Positions 34,966-44,700 of a DNA stretch of 64,000 nt are shown one piece after another. Numbering within the stretch: position 1 is the first letter of the stretch; every line of letters starts with the position of its first letter. Location: NCBI GenBank assembly GCA_964386235.1, contig CAYLSH010000001.1, positions 55,085 to 119,084 of the forward strand. The letters are read 5' to 3'. The stretch comes from RGIG8767 sp964386235. Its GTDB lineage: Bacteria; Bacillota; Clostridia; Lachnospirales; Lachnospiraceae. The notes below the pieces were generated by a model. That model had not been told where the DNA came from. It made no database searches and was given only the letters and a program-made list of their open reading frames with translations. The position numbers and the translations under genes were made by a program.

Positions 34966-35892
34966 ATGGCTTATGGCTCTATTTCACTAGAAAAAAGAAT
35001 AAAAGACAATATTAAGAATTATAGTTTTTCTTCCCTTGTGGATATGGACAGGGTCAGCGATCAGTTGGAGATCCTACATAAATTATCCGGTATTGAGATT
35101 CTGGTAACGGATCGTCATGGTGAAAAGTTGATCTCATTTGGTAATTTTGCTTCTTTTCATCCGGATGTGGTAAACGACCCCGGTATCAAAATGCGTGTTG
35201 CCGGCCGAACCGTGGCACATATTTATGCCCGCTATGACAATATGGAAGATGAGACCATTTCCATGGCATCCACTTTTCTTGACAAATTGATCGAGACTTA
35301 TGAATCCGTTGGAGAACAGACCTATTTACACAAGGAAACGGCTGTTTATGCGGATGAACTCGAAGCCAGGCTGGAAAAAGAATCCTATCAGGCTAAACAT
35401 GGGGAAAAACTGGATGAGCTGACGGGTGTATTAAACCGCACCTATTTTGAAAACCGGTTACGAATCGTGGATCGATCCCAGATCGCACCGGTCAGTGCCA
35501 TCTGTATCAATATCAATGACTGGAAATTTGCAAATGACCACTTTGGCGACGAGGAAAGTGACCGCCTGATCCGTGTTATTGCCGGTATCATCAGCAAAAA
35601 TGCGAAACCGGAATACATTATCGGACGCGTGGATGGCGACGTATTTAACGTGCTCATTCCCATGCCCGAAGAAGGGGAAAGTGAAACTTTCTGTGCGTCT
35701 GTCAAAGAAGACTGTGCGTCTTTTGAAGATGCACGCTTAGCACCCTCCGTTGCCATTGGCTGTGTACTAAAAGAAAATGTGGAAGAAGCATTAACCGATA
35801 AACTTGCCGATGCCGAGTATGAAATGTTTGAAGATAAACTGGCTATGAAAAACGCCCCCGGTTACCGGAAACGACTGGAAAAGGGATTATAA
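34966..35892 (+). CDS. Sensor protein with degenerate GGDEF domain
   Basis: The 308-residue protein has an N-terminal region of about 130 residues (SGIEILVTDRHGEKLISFGN) that looks like a small ligand-sensing fold, possibly PocR-like; this is uncertain. It is followed by a coiled linker and a GGDEF-family domain that starts DELTGVLNRTYFENRL. The active-site motif is replaced by DGDVF, so diguanylate cyclase activity is unlikely and a binding or signalling role is more plausible. There is no membrane span. The ATG at 34966 is preferred to a GTG 12 bases earlier because GGTGG lies 8 bases before it. Its stop overlaps the start of the AraC gene by one base, so the two are translated together. 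Confidence 0.75.
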   Translation: MAYGSISLEKRIKDNIKNYSFSSLVDMDRVSDQLEILHKLSGIEILVTDRHGEKLISFGNFASFHPDVVNDPGIKMRVAGRTVAHIYARYDNMEDETISMASTFLDKLIETYESVGEQTYLHKETAVYADELEARLEKESYQAKHGEKLDELTGVLNRTYFENRLRIVDRSQIAPVSAICININDWKFANDHFGDEESDRLIRVIAGIISKNAKPEYIIGRVDGDVFNVLIPMPEEGESETFCASVKEDCASFEDARLAPSVAIGCVLKENVEEALTDKLADAEYEMFEDKLAMKNAPGYRKRLEKGL

Positions 35893-36665
35893 TGAATATT
35901 TCAAAAGAATGGTATAAAAGCGAATTTGTACAACATGAATTATTGGAACCCCATCGTGCGATTGAAAGTGAACTCACCTTCTACGATGCCATTGCAGCAG
36001 GCAATCTGAAAGTTGTAAAAGAAAACTGTAAAAGCAATGCATTTACCAATCCCGATGGTATGGGTAAATTATCCGAAAATACCCTGCAGAATATACGCTA
36101 TCATTTTGTTGTTACCACGGCTATGATCTCCCGTTATTGCGTACACAATGGCATGGAGCAGGAAAAAGCCTACGGACTAAGTGATTTTTACATTCTGAAA
36201 ATGGACAAATGCAACACCATTCAGGAAATATCCGCCCTTCATGATACCATGTGTCTGGACTACTGTTCCAAGATGCAGACCGTTATGAAACAACAGATTC
36301 TTTCCAAACCCATCGTGTTGTGCATTGATTATATATATAGTCATATTCACTATCGGATTACCTTAAAAGAACTGGCACAACACCTGAATTTATCGGAAAG
36401 TTATTTATCCAAACTGTTTAAAAAAGAGATGGGCATATCCGTCAGCAGTTATATTCTCAATCTAAAGATCGATAAGGCTAAAAATCTGCTGCAGTATTCG
36501 GAATATTCCGTGTCCGACATTGCCAATTATCTTGCTTTTTCATCACAGAGTCACTTTATACAGGTGTTTCAGAAAGCAACCGGGGTAACGCCCCATAAAT
36601 ACCGCTCACACAATTTCAGAAGTACATGGAACAAATTACAGAGTCAGACAAATACAACAACTTAA
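35892..36665 (+). CDS. AraC-family transcriptional regulator
   Basis: This 257-residue protein has a C-terminal pair of helix-turn-helix motifs (ITLKELAQHLNLSESYLSKL and YSVSDIANYLAFSSQSHFIQ) followed by the family end FQKATGVTPHKYRSHN. The N-terminal 140 residues are helical and are not the usual cupin sugar-sensing domain. They resemble the YSIRK/YesN-like helical region seen in many clostridial AraC proteins, and the sensing may be supplied by the coupled upstream protein. It faces the beta-glucan genes at 36753-46617 across a terminator, so control of those genes is likely but inferred. Confidence 0.88.
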   Translation: MNISKEWYKSEFVQHELLEPHRAIESELTFYDAIAAGNLKVVKENCKSNAFTNPDGMGKLSENTLQNIRYHFVVTTAMISRYCVHNGMEQEKAYGLSDFYILKMDKCNTIQEISALHDTMCLDYCSKMQTVMKQQILSKPIVLCIDYIYSHIHYRITLKELAQHLNLSESYLSKLFKKEMGISVSSYILNLKIDKAKNLLQYSEYSVSDIANYLAFSSQSHFIQVFQKATGVTPHKYRSHNFRSTWNKLQSQTNTTT

Positions 36666-36690
36666 TTCATTCGTCTTCTCTTACAAATGG

Positions 36691-36726
36691 AAATAGGATA
36701 TGCTAAAAAGCATATCCTATTTCTTT
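36691..36726 (+). terminator. Rho-independent terminator after the AraC gene
   Basis: AAATAGGATATGC pairs perfectly with its complement (13 bp, 6-base loop) and is followed by TTTCTTTT-like bases. It lies between the convergent AraC and GH94 genes. Confidence 0.8.
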
Positions 36727-36752
36727 TGTAAAAAAGGGGGGTAAAAAAACGA

Positions 36753-39167
36753 TTAAGACATAATTAACTCTATTTCGGTATGATCCGTCAATAAATCAAC
36801 GGAAACGTAATTACCATCTGTTTCTTTTCCGTTTACATACATCTTCTTGCATCCTGACTGTGCATGCTCCGGATTTTTAATTACAATATGCAGCTGACAT
36901 CCTCTGAACTCTTTGTCAATCTCAACCAGATCCCATTCCTTTGGAATGGCAGGTTCAATCCTGAGTCCGTTAAAATCAGGACGCATACCTAAGATACCTT
37001 CTACGCTGCCTACCATCATGGTGGAAGCCGTACCGGTAAGCCAGTGTACATGGGACTGACCAAAGTTCGGACTGTCCTTTCCTTCTGTAAACTGACCATA
37101 GCAATATGGCTCTAGTATACGCACCTGCGCTTTGTCATTCTGCGCAGCGGGTGAATTTTCAATGTAATAAGTAAATGCACGGTCACCATGTCCGCGTAAT
37201 GCTTCGGCTAAGATCACCCAGCCCTGTGACTGTGAAAAGATACCTGCATTTTCTTTTGTACCTGCGTTATAAATAACGGCAAAGGCACCCGGAAATGCTT
37301 TCTCATGGTAAGGAGGATCCATCAAAATGGCTCCGTATTCGGTATTCAGTCTGTTGTATACATTATCAAGCACTTTGTCAGCCTGACTATCCGTTGCATA
37401 ACCACTGATTACACTCCATGTCTGTGGATTCAGCCATAAATTGGCTTCTTCATCCGTTCTGCGGCCGATGACCTCTCCTTTATCCGTATAACCACGGATA
37501 AAACGATCCTCATCCCAGCAATACTTGTCGATGATCTCGCCCAGTTTTTTCTGTTCTGCATCCAGATAGGCAATGTAATCGGCATCCTTCTTATATTCTG
37601 CAAACATTCTTAAAATAGTCATTGCATAATAGAACTGCATTGCCACAAAAGTGGATTCCCCGTCTTTTCCCAGACGTAAGCAGTCATTCCAGTCCGCATG
37701 CAGACCGGCGGGCATTCCATGGATACCCAGGTGATTCATGGAAAAACCGATTGCTCTCTTTAAATGCTCATAAACCGTTCCTTCTTCCTTATCTGCAAAA
37801 GGAATCACCTCATCTACAAAGGCAAGATTGCCGGTTTCTGCGATGTATTTGTATACGGTTGGGAAGAGCCATAATGCATCATCTGCTCTGTAAGCAGGAT
37901 GTCCTGTTTCTTTTACATAGGAAGCATCATCCGGCGTATCTTCATGTCCCGGATTGTGTGTGAATTTGACAAGGGGAAGTCCACCGCCATTGCTTACCTG
38001 TGCCGAAAGCATAAAGCGGATCTTATCCAATGCCATATCCGGTGCTAAATGAATGATACCCTGTATATCCTGTACCGTATCACGATAACCGTATCCATTC
38101 CGTAATCCGCAATAAATAAAGGATGCGGCACGAGACCAGATAAAGGTCATAAAGCAGTTATATGCATTCCATGTATTGATCATGGTGTTAAATTCTTCGC
38201 TTGGTGTTTTTACCTGGAAACGGGATAATCTTCCGTGCCAGTGAGCAATGAGTTCGTGTAATTCCTTCTCACAAGTTTCTAAAGGATTCTCATACTGAGC
38301 AAGAATGTTCGCTGCCTCGCTGTCTTCTTTCATACCAAGAACAAATGCAAAACTTACTGTTTCACCCGGTTTTACCAAAACTTCCGTCATCAGGGCACCA
38401 CAGCCGTTTTCATTGTAATTCAAGCCATTGCCAAGATCACCGTTTTCCACACCTTCCGGATTGCCATAGCCACGGTATCTGCCAATAAACTTCTCCCTGC
38501 TTCCGCAGTAAGAAGACACTTTGCCACCGGCCAATCCGAAAAATCTCTCGATTACGGTTTTGTTATCAATGTTTTCGCCTTCTTTTAAAGCATCCAGATT
38601 GCCATGAATCATCTGTACAATACGATTTTCATGGAATTCCGTTCTGGTAATAAACTGGGAATACTGTAAATTTACGCTGTCTTCTTCGTAGTTATTCTGG
38701 TTTGTAAATTCTGCGTATCCTGTAACACTTAAATTTCTGACCACATCGGACTGATTGGTCAGAGTAATGTTCCAGACTTCATAAGATCTGTCCAAAGGAA
38801 CATAATAAAGGGTCTCTGTATGAATATCACTGTATTCTGCAACCATCATCGTATAACCCATTCCATGACGGCATTCTGAGCGGTAAGAATCCAGATCCTT
38901 TCCTACCGGCTGCCAGGATGCGGACCAGTAATCCTTACTATCCTTATCCTGTATATAAATATAGCGTCCCGGCTGATCAAACTGGTTAAACACATATCGT
39001 AAAATACGTCCGTTTGCACCGGATTTCGCAAAACTATATCCTCCTGCATTGTTGGAGATCAAGGCACCGTATTCCGGTGATCCCAGATAGTTGGCCCAAG
39101 GTGCCGGTGTATCCGGTCTGGTAATTACATACTCTCTCTTTTCATTATCAAAATAACCGTACTGCAT
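36753..39167 (-). CDS. GH94 disaccharide phosphorylase (cellobiose/laminaribiose phosphorylase-like)
   Basis: This cytosolic enzyme of 804 residues has no signal peptide and would split a beta-linked glucose disaccharide with phosphate to glucose 1-phosphate and glucose. It starts MQYGYFDNEKREYVITRPDT, as GH94 cellobiose and chitobiose phosphorylases do. The N-terminal beta-sandwich runs to about 270, then the (alpha/alpha)6 barrel with GLHADWNDCLRLG; the general acid is one of the aspartates of DWND (492 or 495). The phosphate-binding end is seen in HVHWLTGTASTMMVGSVEGI and ILGMRPDFNGLRIEPAIP. The neighbouring GH16 glucanases cut beta-1,3 (or mixed) glucan, so laminaribiose is as likely a substrate as cellobiose. 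Confidence 0.85.
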   Translation of the reverse strand: MQYGYFDNEKREYVITRPDTPAPWANYLGSPEYGALISNNAGGYSFAKSGANGRILRYVFNQFDQPGRYIYIQDKDSKDYWSASWQPVGKDLDSYRSECRHGMGYTMMVAEYSDIHTETLYYVPLDRSYEVWNITLTNQSDVVRNLSVTGYAEFTNQNNYEEDSVNLQYSQFITRTEFHENRIVQMIHGNLDALKEGENIDNKTVIERFFGLAGGKVSSYCGSREKFIGRYRGYGNPEGVENGDLGNGLNYNENGCGALMTEVLVKPGETVSFAFVLGMKEDSEAANILAQYENPLETCEKELHELIAHWHGRLSRFQVKTPSEEFNTMINTWNAYNCFMTFIWSRAASFIYCGLRNGYGYRDTVQDIQGIIHLAPDMALDKIRFMLSAQVSNGGGLPLVKFTHNPGHEDTPDDASYVKETGHPAYRADDALWLFPTVYKYIAETGNLAFVDEVIPFADKEEGTVYEHLKRAIGFSMNHLGIHGMPAGLHADWNDCLRLGKDGESTFVAMQFYYAMTILRMFAEYKKDADYIAYLDAEQKKLGEIIDKYCWDEDRFIRGYTDKGEVIGRRTDEEANLWLNPQTWSVISGYATDSQADKVLDNVYNRLNTEYGAILMDPPYHEKAFPGAFAVIYNAGTKENAGIFSQSQGWVILAEALRGHGDRAFTYYIENSPAAQNDKAQVRILEPYCYGQFTEGKDSPNFGQSHVHWLTGTASTMMVGSVEGILGMRPDFNGLRIEPAIPKEWDLVEIDKEFRGCQLHIVIKNPEHAQSGCKKMYVNGKETDGNYVSVDLLTDHTEIELIMS

Positions 39168-39184
39168 ATTGTCCGTCTCCTTTT

Positions 39185-39233
39185 ATAGACTATGTCTATG
39201 GTCGTATTATACCTCTATTTTTTCCTTTGTAAA
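39185..39233 (-). promoter_or_regulatory. GH94 promoter with palindromic operator candidate
   Basis: TTTACA (39228-39233), 16 bases and TATAAT (39206-39211) are seen on the minus strand, followed by the perfect palindrome ATAGAC-ATA-GTCTAT (39185-39199) around the expected start point. The GH94 gene can thus be read independently of the GH16 genes and might be repressed through the palindrome. Confidence 0.55.
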
Positions 39234-39279
39234 TAACATTTTCATGTCGTAAACATCATTTCCATGGCATAATATATCC

Positions 39280-41685
39280 CTATTGTGGTGCTTCCACCTC
39301 TTCAATTGAAATATTATCAATAAATAAGGTATGCTTTTTATGGATCGAATTGCCGTTTATCGCACCCATGGATAGACTCAGCACCGCATTTTCATCCGTT
39401 TCTTCCTGCATCTGGAAGGTATGGGTAAATGTCAGATAGCCCAGACTCACTCCATAAATCTGCTCACCGGAATAAGAGATACTCTGATCCGGATCACCAT
39501 CTTTTCTCAGTTCCAGTTTCACGTCACGGTTTAAAGAGGTCTTGGCATCAAAGGAAACGGTATACCATTTGCCCTTCTCTAAACGGATATTTTTCTGCAT
39601 CAACTGGATCTTCCAGTCTTCGTCCGTTGTTTCAAAAATATCAACGCCCAGTGCGCCGCCCTCCGTAATCTCATCTACCAGATAGGCTACCTCAGCATCC
39701 TCATTAATGTAAAAATCATATCCGACGATCTCATTGGTAAAATTACCATTAATAATTTTATCATGTTCATACATGCGGACATTGTCGATATAAGTCGTTC
39801 CCGCACTTCCAAGTAAGATTTCCAGTTGTGCTTCAGTCTCGCCTGTGGGAATCTCTACATTGTACTGGTATTTGGTATCCTCTTTGGTAACCGGAACCTC
39901 AAAAGTATTGCCTGCAATCTTTAAGGTAATGGTCTTTTCCTCTTCTCCATGCGTATTGATAAAGAGTTTATAGGACTTTCCGCCTTCTAAAGAATAAACA
40001 GTCTGTGTGATTTTCACATCTTCCAAAGAAGAAACATCCTGCGGAACCGTTGCCTTTAATTCTCTGACCAGATTCTCATTGGTTACTTCCACGGTTGCTC
40101 CGTCACAATTATTTTCCACGTTCCAGAATTCCAAACGTCCCTCTCCCTTGTCAAAAGTAGAGTTATAAATATAGTTTCCGTCCGGAAGAACACTGTTTAA
40201 TTCCCTTGTATCTTCCACTTCCCCTACTTTTTCCACTCTGACATTGGAAATATGAATGGTTGCCGAAGAGCCCTGGGAACCCATGTTAAATTCCACACGA
40301 CCGTTCGCATCGTTTTCATTCATCATGTAAAACTCATACTCATATGTCTGGGGTGTCGTCTTTAATGTCAGTTTCTCATCCTGTAAATATCTTACGAAGT
40401 TCAGATCCGGTGCCGTAATACAGGTGATCATCGTTCTTTCTTCATCTGCATACGCATCAAAGGACAATTTATACTTACCGCAGTTTTCCATGGCAATATT
40501 TGCCTGTACTAACTGAACGCTGTATTCTTCTGAACCGGTTGACGTTGTGGAAATATGGATGGCTCCGTCCGAAATAGAAGCCTCACCCGCTCCGCCGTTA
40601 AACAATAAGAACCGCCAGTCATCCTCATCATCGAGTGCTTCCGGTGCAAATTCACTGTTCACAATATAATTTCCGGTTTCATCCGCTTCCTTGAAAACGA
40701 CCTCTTTTACCGGTTTTGTTACATTTTCATCATATTCGTCTTTCTGGTATACCCTGACATAATCCACAACCATCTGTGCATTTTCACCAAATTCCGTTGT
40801 CGAATCCGGGTAACCCACCCAGCTGCCTCCGACAGCCACGTTTAAGATCATATAAAACGGCTGGTCATAAGGAGCCGGATAGGTGATTTCGCTATAGCCA
40901 TTGCGTTTGGTAAACCAGTCATGCTCGGTAAAATACAGTTCATTATCCACGTAAAAACGCATTTCTCCCGGTTCCCATTCACAGGCAAATACATGGTACT
41001 CATCCGCAAAATTACCTTCTTCCAATACATAGGTGCCCTGTCTTTGCGTATGTTCTTCCCCAAAATGTAAGGTTCCGTGAAGCGTATCCGTGGTCTGTCC
41101 CATAACTTCCATGATATCCACTTCCCCACACTTTGGCCACTGTCCGTAAAAACGTTCATCCGTTGGCATTAACCAAAATGCCGGCAAAAATCCCATGCCT
41201 TCCGGCACTTTTAATCTTGCTTCAAAACGACCATATTTAAAATCATGTTTATTCTGTGTATTGACACGGCCGGAGGTATAATAATCCTTATGATCTACCT
41301 TCATTTTGATCGGCTGGATGATCAGATTTCCATCTTTTACATAAATGTTCTCTTCACTATCCACATACTCCTGCCACTCCGCATTTACCCAGCCCGGATC
41401 ATGCAATTCCACATTCCAGTCATCACGGTTTAATTCGGTTCCGTCAAAATTATCTTCCCATACCAGCTTATAGGCAGGATCCCGTTCTATGGTATCCACA
41501 TATTCTTCTGCCTGTGCCTGATCTTTTGAAGGTTGTGCCACATCGACATTTGCTTCTTTATCCTTGCCGTTTCCATTTCCTGACATTGCTGCGATAAGCC
41601 CAACAACAATTACTACTGCAATTGCAACACCCGCAATTGTTACGACTGCTTTTTTGTTCTTCCATAACTCTTTTAACTTCTTCAT
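39280..41685 (-). CDS. Membrane-anchored GH16 beta-glucanase with three CBM-like modules
   Basis: This 801-residue surface enzyme has one N-terminal membrane span (about 12-34) without a clear cleavage site, so it is probably anchored. The GH16 domain (about 70-330) shows the catalytic motif GEVDIMEVMG, with nucleophile Glu188, Asp190 and acid/base Glu193, plus WHVFACEWEP-type and LNVAVGGSWVGYPD stretches of the laminarinase group. Three carbohydrate-binding modules of the CBM4/9 beta-sandwich type follow, beginning NYIVNSEFAPEAL, NYIYNSTFDKGEG and KIINGNFTNEI, together to the C-terminus. The likely role is cutting beta-1,3- or mixed-linkage glucan at the cell surface. The similar catalytic domain of the RsgI-like protein upstream suggests duplication. 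Confidence 0.88.
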   Translation of the reverse strand: MKKLKELWKNKKAVVTIAGVAIAVVIVVGLIAAMSGNGNGKDKEANVDVAQPSKDQAQAEEYVDTIERDPAYKLVWEDNFDGTELNRDDWNVELHDPGWVNAEWQEYVDSEENIYVKDGNLIIQPIKMKVDHKDYYTSGRVNTQNKHDFKYGRFEARLKVPEGMGFLPAFWLMPTDERFYGQWPKCGEVDIMEVMGQTTDTLHGTLHFGEEHTQRQGTYVLEEGNFADEYHVFACEWEPGEMRFYVDNELYFTEHDWFTKRNGYSEITYPAPYDQPFYMILNVAVGGSWVGYPDSTTEFGENAQMVVDYVRVYQKDEYDENVTKPVKEVVFKEADETGNYIVNSEFAPEALDDEDDWRFLLFNGGAGEASISDGAIHISTTSTGSEEYSVQLVQANIAMENCGKYKLSFDAYADEERTMITCITAPDLNFVRYLQDEKLTLKTTPQTYEYEFYMMNENDANGRVEFNMGSQGSSATIHISNVRVEKVGEVEDTRELNSVLPDGNYIYNSTFDKGEGRLEFWNVENNCDGATVEVTNENLVRELKATVPQDVSSLEDVKITQTVYSLEGGKSYKLFINTHGEEEKTITLKIAGNTFEVPVTKEDTKYQYNVEIPTGETEAQLEILLGSAGTTYIDNVRMYEHDKIINGNFTNEIVGYDFYINEDAEVAYLVDEITEGGALGVDIFETTDEDWKIQLMQKNIRLEKGKWYTVSFDAKTSLNRDVKLELRKDGDPDQSISYSGEQIYGVSLGYLTFTHTFQMQEETDENAVLSLSMGAINGNSIHKKHTLFIDNISIEEVEAPQ

Positions 41686-41708
41686 ATTTTCCTTCCTGCC
41701 TTCAGATA

Positions 41709-41740
41709 CAGCCGCCGATTATCCAGATAACCGGCGGCTG
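41709..41740 (-). promoter_or_regulatory. Stem-loop between the two GH16 genes
   Basis: CAGCCGCCG pairs with CGGCGGCTG and continues inward with TTAT/ATAA. No T-run follows on the minus strand, so read-through with mRNA processing is more likely than full termination. Confidence 0.5.
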
Positions 41741-41790
41741 CCCTGCTTTCTTAAAATGTCTTGCAAACCTTACTACTGTTTGGTTTATGC

Positions 41791-44700
41791 TTATTCTTCT
41801 GTGGAGATTTCCTCCATTGCTTCTTCTTCCGTTTCCTCTTCCGTTGTTTCTTCTTCCATGACTGTTTCTTCTACAGAAGGTGTTTCCTCAACAGAAGTAC
41901 TCTCTTCTTCCACAGAAGCCGTCTCTTCCGTTGTTTCTTCTACAGAAGTTACTTCCTCCATCGTAGTTTCCATTTCCACGATTCCGCTATTCAGTGTCTT
42001 GAGCAAAAGATTAGCGGTTGGAGTGGAGGTACCCACCTTTACCAGTTTGAAATTATCAAACTGAATGGTGTGTTCTCCAATAGCCGCTGCCCCGTCCAAT
42101 TTACCCATGTTAACGCAGAAACTATAATCCGAACGAGTCTCTCCATCATATGTAAACTCTACCGTAACAGTTTGAGTCGTACCAGCCGTTAATTCCGTTT
42201 GTTTCCATCCATAAGTGTTATAGGAAGGATCCTGGAACTGTGACACAATTGCTCTGCTAACGGATGAAGTCACATCAAAGGTCAGTTTATAACTTGCTCC
42301 CTTTTCCAATGTCAATGCAGGGCGATATTTTAACTGGATACCGTGGGGTACATTTCCCTCATTCGCAATGGATACGGTCATACATCCATCCGTATAGGTT
42401 GTGGTAGGTTCGGTTGCAGAAGGATCTGCTGAATACGCAAACCAGAAATCCCATACATTTGTTCCACCCTCTATATAAGCAGTATCCTCTTCATTAAAAC
42501 TGCCACGCTCAAACATATTGTCCGAAGATGTTTCCGGTGTGTCAGGATCTTCTCCCGGCTGTGTTTCTCCGTCCGCCGCCATAATATAACCGGCATTTGC
42601 GGTTGTGACATTCCCCAGATTAAAGAATAATGTCGCATTGCTATCACCCGTTTCATTCATCGTAAATGTAACCGTATACGATTTTTCTGTTGCTGATAAT
42701 TTTGCCGCAATATTCTGACCATTCATCAGACTATATACTGTATAATCACCACCACTTTCCTGTAATCCCACTTGAATCAGTTTTTCTGCGCTTGCTTTTC
42801 CTTTAAAGGTCAGTTTGTATTCACAGCCCGCTTCCAGATTCTTTCCAAACTGTTGTAACTGTACATCCCAAGGATTCTCACCCGGATTCGTAACCGTTGC
42901 TTTTATGGTGCCATCAGTCACTGTCGGATTTGCACTGCCTGCCCAATCATCTGTTACCAGATTGGTCGTATCGGAAACTACGTTTCCATCTTTATCTTTT
43001 GTCTTTACCAAAGTAACATCGGATAAATTAACCTCGACCGGCGTTATCTCCGGTGTCTGCGTTTTTTCCAATTTGACCAGTTTCATATTCGCAAAGGTAA
43101 GAGTGGATGCCGGTGACTCTTCACCTACCTTACCCAGGGATAACTGGAATGTAAGGTCTGCATATGTTGACATGCCGGACTTCGGTGTAAAGTCAAAGGT
43201 TACCTTTTTTAATTCCGTTGTTACCGGAATAGAATCCACGCCGGCATACCAATCTTTATCATCTTTCATCAATGAAAACTTAATGTTTCTGGCTACCGTG
43301 GAAGAAACATCAAAACTTGCTCTGTAGGTTGCGTCCTCTTCAAAATCAATACCTTCTTGTTTTAACTGAACGCTGTAATCATTCTTTCCCACATTCGTGA
43401 TTGTATAAATCAACTGATTATTCTCTGCTTTTGCTTCCGCAACTGCTGTGAATTCTGAATTATTAGCATCCCACTGTGTATCCCATGTTGTGATCCAATT
43501 ATCCAATCCATCAAAGTTTGGATTTTTAAACATATTTTCGCTTTCCGTTACTCCCGGATCCTTTGCCTCAATCTCTTCTAACACAATCTCATCAATCACT
43601 ACTGTATGCTGTGTAGAAATCTGTGTTCCGGCCACTGCACCCATGGAGATGTTGAATACGGACTGCGCATCATCGGCTTCCGTCATCTGGAATTCATAAG
43701 CAAATGTCTGATAATTACCAGTTACATCCGCTACCTGCTGTAAATATGGTGTCCAGTCATTATTATGGAGATTACCATCTCTCTGGATGTTTACCTGTAC
43801 TTTACGATCCTGTGAGGACTTCATCTTTAAGGAAAGTTTATACCACTGATCCTTCTTCAGTTCCACGCCACTTTGCTTTAACTGAACCTTCCAGTCCGCA
43901 TCACCGGTATTATTAATTGTAAAACTTGCCGCACTGTCTTCATTCATAGTATCCACTACATAGGAAGCAGTAGCACTGGCGTCTACAAAAGGTTCAAATC
44001 CTGAGAAGCCTGCCTTAAAGGAACCATTCTTGATCAGAGCATCCTCATCAATACGTACATTATCCAGATAGTAGGTACCCGCACCGCTAAAGGTAATTGA
44101 AATATTACGTGTATCCTTACCGCTTGTTGTGGTAAAGTTCTGACTCCATGAGCCGTTGGTTCCTGCCGGCACCGTATAGTCCGTACCGTCAAATCCAATA
44201 TTTACACTGCCGCCTGCCGGTACTGCGGCATCCAGGCTCAATTCATATTTCTGACCTGCCACTACCGGAACGTTATCCTGTGAGATGGTCACATTTCCGT
44301 TGCTTGGAACTACCACTTTTAATCTTCTTCCATCTTCCAAAGAAGTGACACTGACATTTGCTCCGTTTGGAACATTCCAGTAACCAAGATGTTTATCTCC
44401 TTCCTGGAATTCTCCATTGTAAATGTAATTGCCATCCGCTCTTACCGTCTTGGGCGGATTGATGATGGACTCTCGTAAATTCTCATCAATATCCTTTAAT
44501 ACTAAAGATACATTATCAATCACAATATCTGCTGTAGAACCCAATGCACCCATATTAAACTCTACCGTACACTCCGCATCATCTGCATGAATCATGGTAA
44601 AATCATAGGAATATGTCACTGGCGTTGTAGTCAGTTTTATTGTCTTATCCAGATAAGCATACCAGCCATTGTTTGGTGCTTTGCTGTTTACCTTCACTTC

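Noticed and set aside
34966..35892. Active diguanylate cyclase
   Set aside because: The GGDEF motif is DGDVF, so catalysis is unlikely; recorded as degenerate.
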